Assembly: GCA_024709485.1 (NCBI GenBank)
Contig: JANJWO010000036.1
Location: 62,001 to 126,000, forward strand
Reading direction: 5' to 3'
From: Hydrogenophilaceae bacterium
GTDB taxonomy: Bacteria > Pseudomonadota > Gammaproteobacteria > Burkholderiales > Thiobacillaceae
DNA: 64,000 nucleotides
Part shown: piece by piece, positions 63,649 through 64,000 of the stretch
Layout of the letters: each line of letters starts with the position of its first letter
Numbering within the stretch: position 1 is the first letter of the stretch
Program-made: the position numbers and the translations under genes
The notes under the pieces: model-generated
Told to the model about the DNA's origin: nothing
Seen by the model: the letters and a program-made list of their open reading frames with translations, nothing else
Database searches by the model: none

Positions 63649-64000
63649 ATGTCCTCGCTTAAAGACGAAATCCGCCGCCGCCGCACTTTCGCCATCATTT
63701 CCCACCCCGACGCCGGCAAGACCACGCTCACCGAAAAACTGCTGTGGTACGGCGGCGCCATCCAGGTCGCGGGCGAGGTGCGCGCGCGCAAGGCCAGCCG
63801 CCACGCCACTTCCGACTGGATGGAACTGGAAAAGCAGCGCGGCATTTCCGTGACCTCCTCGGTGATGCAGTTCCCCTATTCCAGGGATGGCCGCGAACAC
63901 ATCATCAACCTGCTCGACACCCCCGGCCACGAGGACTTCTCCGAGGACACCTACCGCACCCTCACCGCGGTGGACTCGGCGGTGATGGTGATCGACTCGG
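63649..64000 (+). CDS. prfC: Peptide chain release factor 3, N-terminal part (cut by window end)
   Basis: The visible 117 residues form the start of a translational GTPase: the P-loop [20 protein letters not shown], then the RF3-specific [20 protein letters not shown] and [20 protein letters not shown] (G2). The G3 motif is [20 protein letters not shown]3 recycles RF1 and RF2 from the ribosome. The start at the ATG at 63649 gives [16 protein letters not shown]. The rest of the gene lies beyond the window. Confidence 0.94.
   Translation, partial: MSSLKDEIRRRRTFAIISHPDAGKTTLTEKLLWYGGAIQVAGEVRARKASRHATSDWMELEKQRGISVTSSVMQFPYSRDGREHIINLLDTPGHEDFSEDTYRTLTAVDSAVMVIDS

Overview
The window is GC-rich chromosomal DNA that reads as a betaproteobacterium, most likely a sulfur oxidiser of the Nitrosomonadales type (inference from gene order and content; no rRNA is present to confirm it). 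Two blocks of conserved synteny support this. One is cysS / mlaFED-(tolC)-mlaCB / ABC pair / ibaG / murA / hisG. The other is leuC / entericidin / leuD / leuB / asd / fimV / truA / trpF / trpB / trpA / accD / folC / dedD-like / cvpA / purF / metZ. A soxXAYZ cluster points to thiosulfate or sulfide oxidation.

Layout. 1-3.4 kb: end of a surface-glycan region (CgeB-like glycosyltransferase, two sulfotransferases, a GT9 heptosyltransferase-like protein). 3.4-14.3 kb, minus strand: histidine and peptidoglycan genes and a complete inner-membrane Mla lipid-transport operon with a TolC-family outer-membrane gene inside it, headed by cysS. 14.4-17.8 kb, plus strand: a TPR protein and an L,D-transpeptidase sharing a C-terminal domain, then ppiB and lpxH. 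17.8-38.3 kb, minus strand: the long metZ-to-leuC amino-acid block, then an MFS transporter and aroC. A SAM-II-type riboswitch and terminator sit in the metZ leader. Three copies of one palindromic repeat sit exactly at the leuD/leuB, trpF/trpB and accD/folC junctions.

38.4-42.7 kb: a ThDP-dependent acetolactate-synthase-like enzyme, an orphan glycosyltransferase-like protein and a convergent sulfotransferase. 43.0-46.7 kb: an AT-richer two-gene operon (652 and 586 residues) with no family I recognise; the second protein starts with a possible PD-(D/E)XK nuclease-like domain. It looks horizontally acquired and is the best candidate for an undescribed, possibly defensive, system.

48.1-54.4 kb: an ECF sigma factor, a zinc-finger anti-sigma factor and a CnrX/ZraP-like periplasmic sensor, followed by porin-soxX-soxA-soxY-soxZ-cytochrome c'. 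Two nearly identical GGAAC-N16-CGTTTAA promoters, one before the sigma gene and one before the porin, suggest that the sigma factor drives itself and the sox operon. 55.2-64 kb: an M17 aminopeptidase, then a heterodimeric pyruvate dehydrogenase operon whose E2 and E3 are fused into one 997-residue protein, a degenerate MerB-fold protein, a DgcZ-type diguanylate cyclase with a zinc-binding CZB domain, and the start of prfC. I saw no tRNA, rRNA, CRISPR array or intact insertion sequence.
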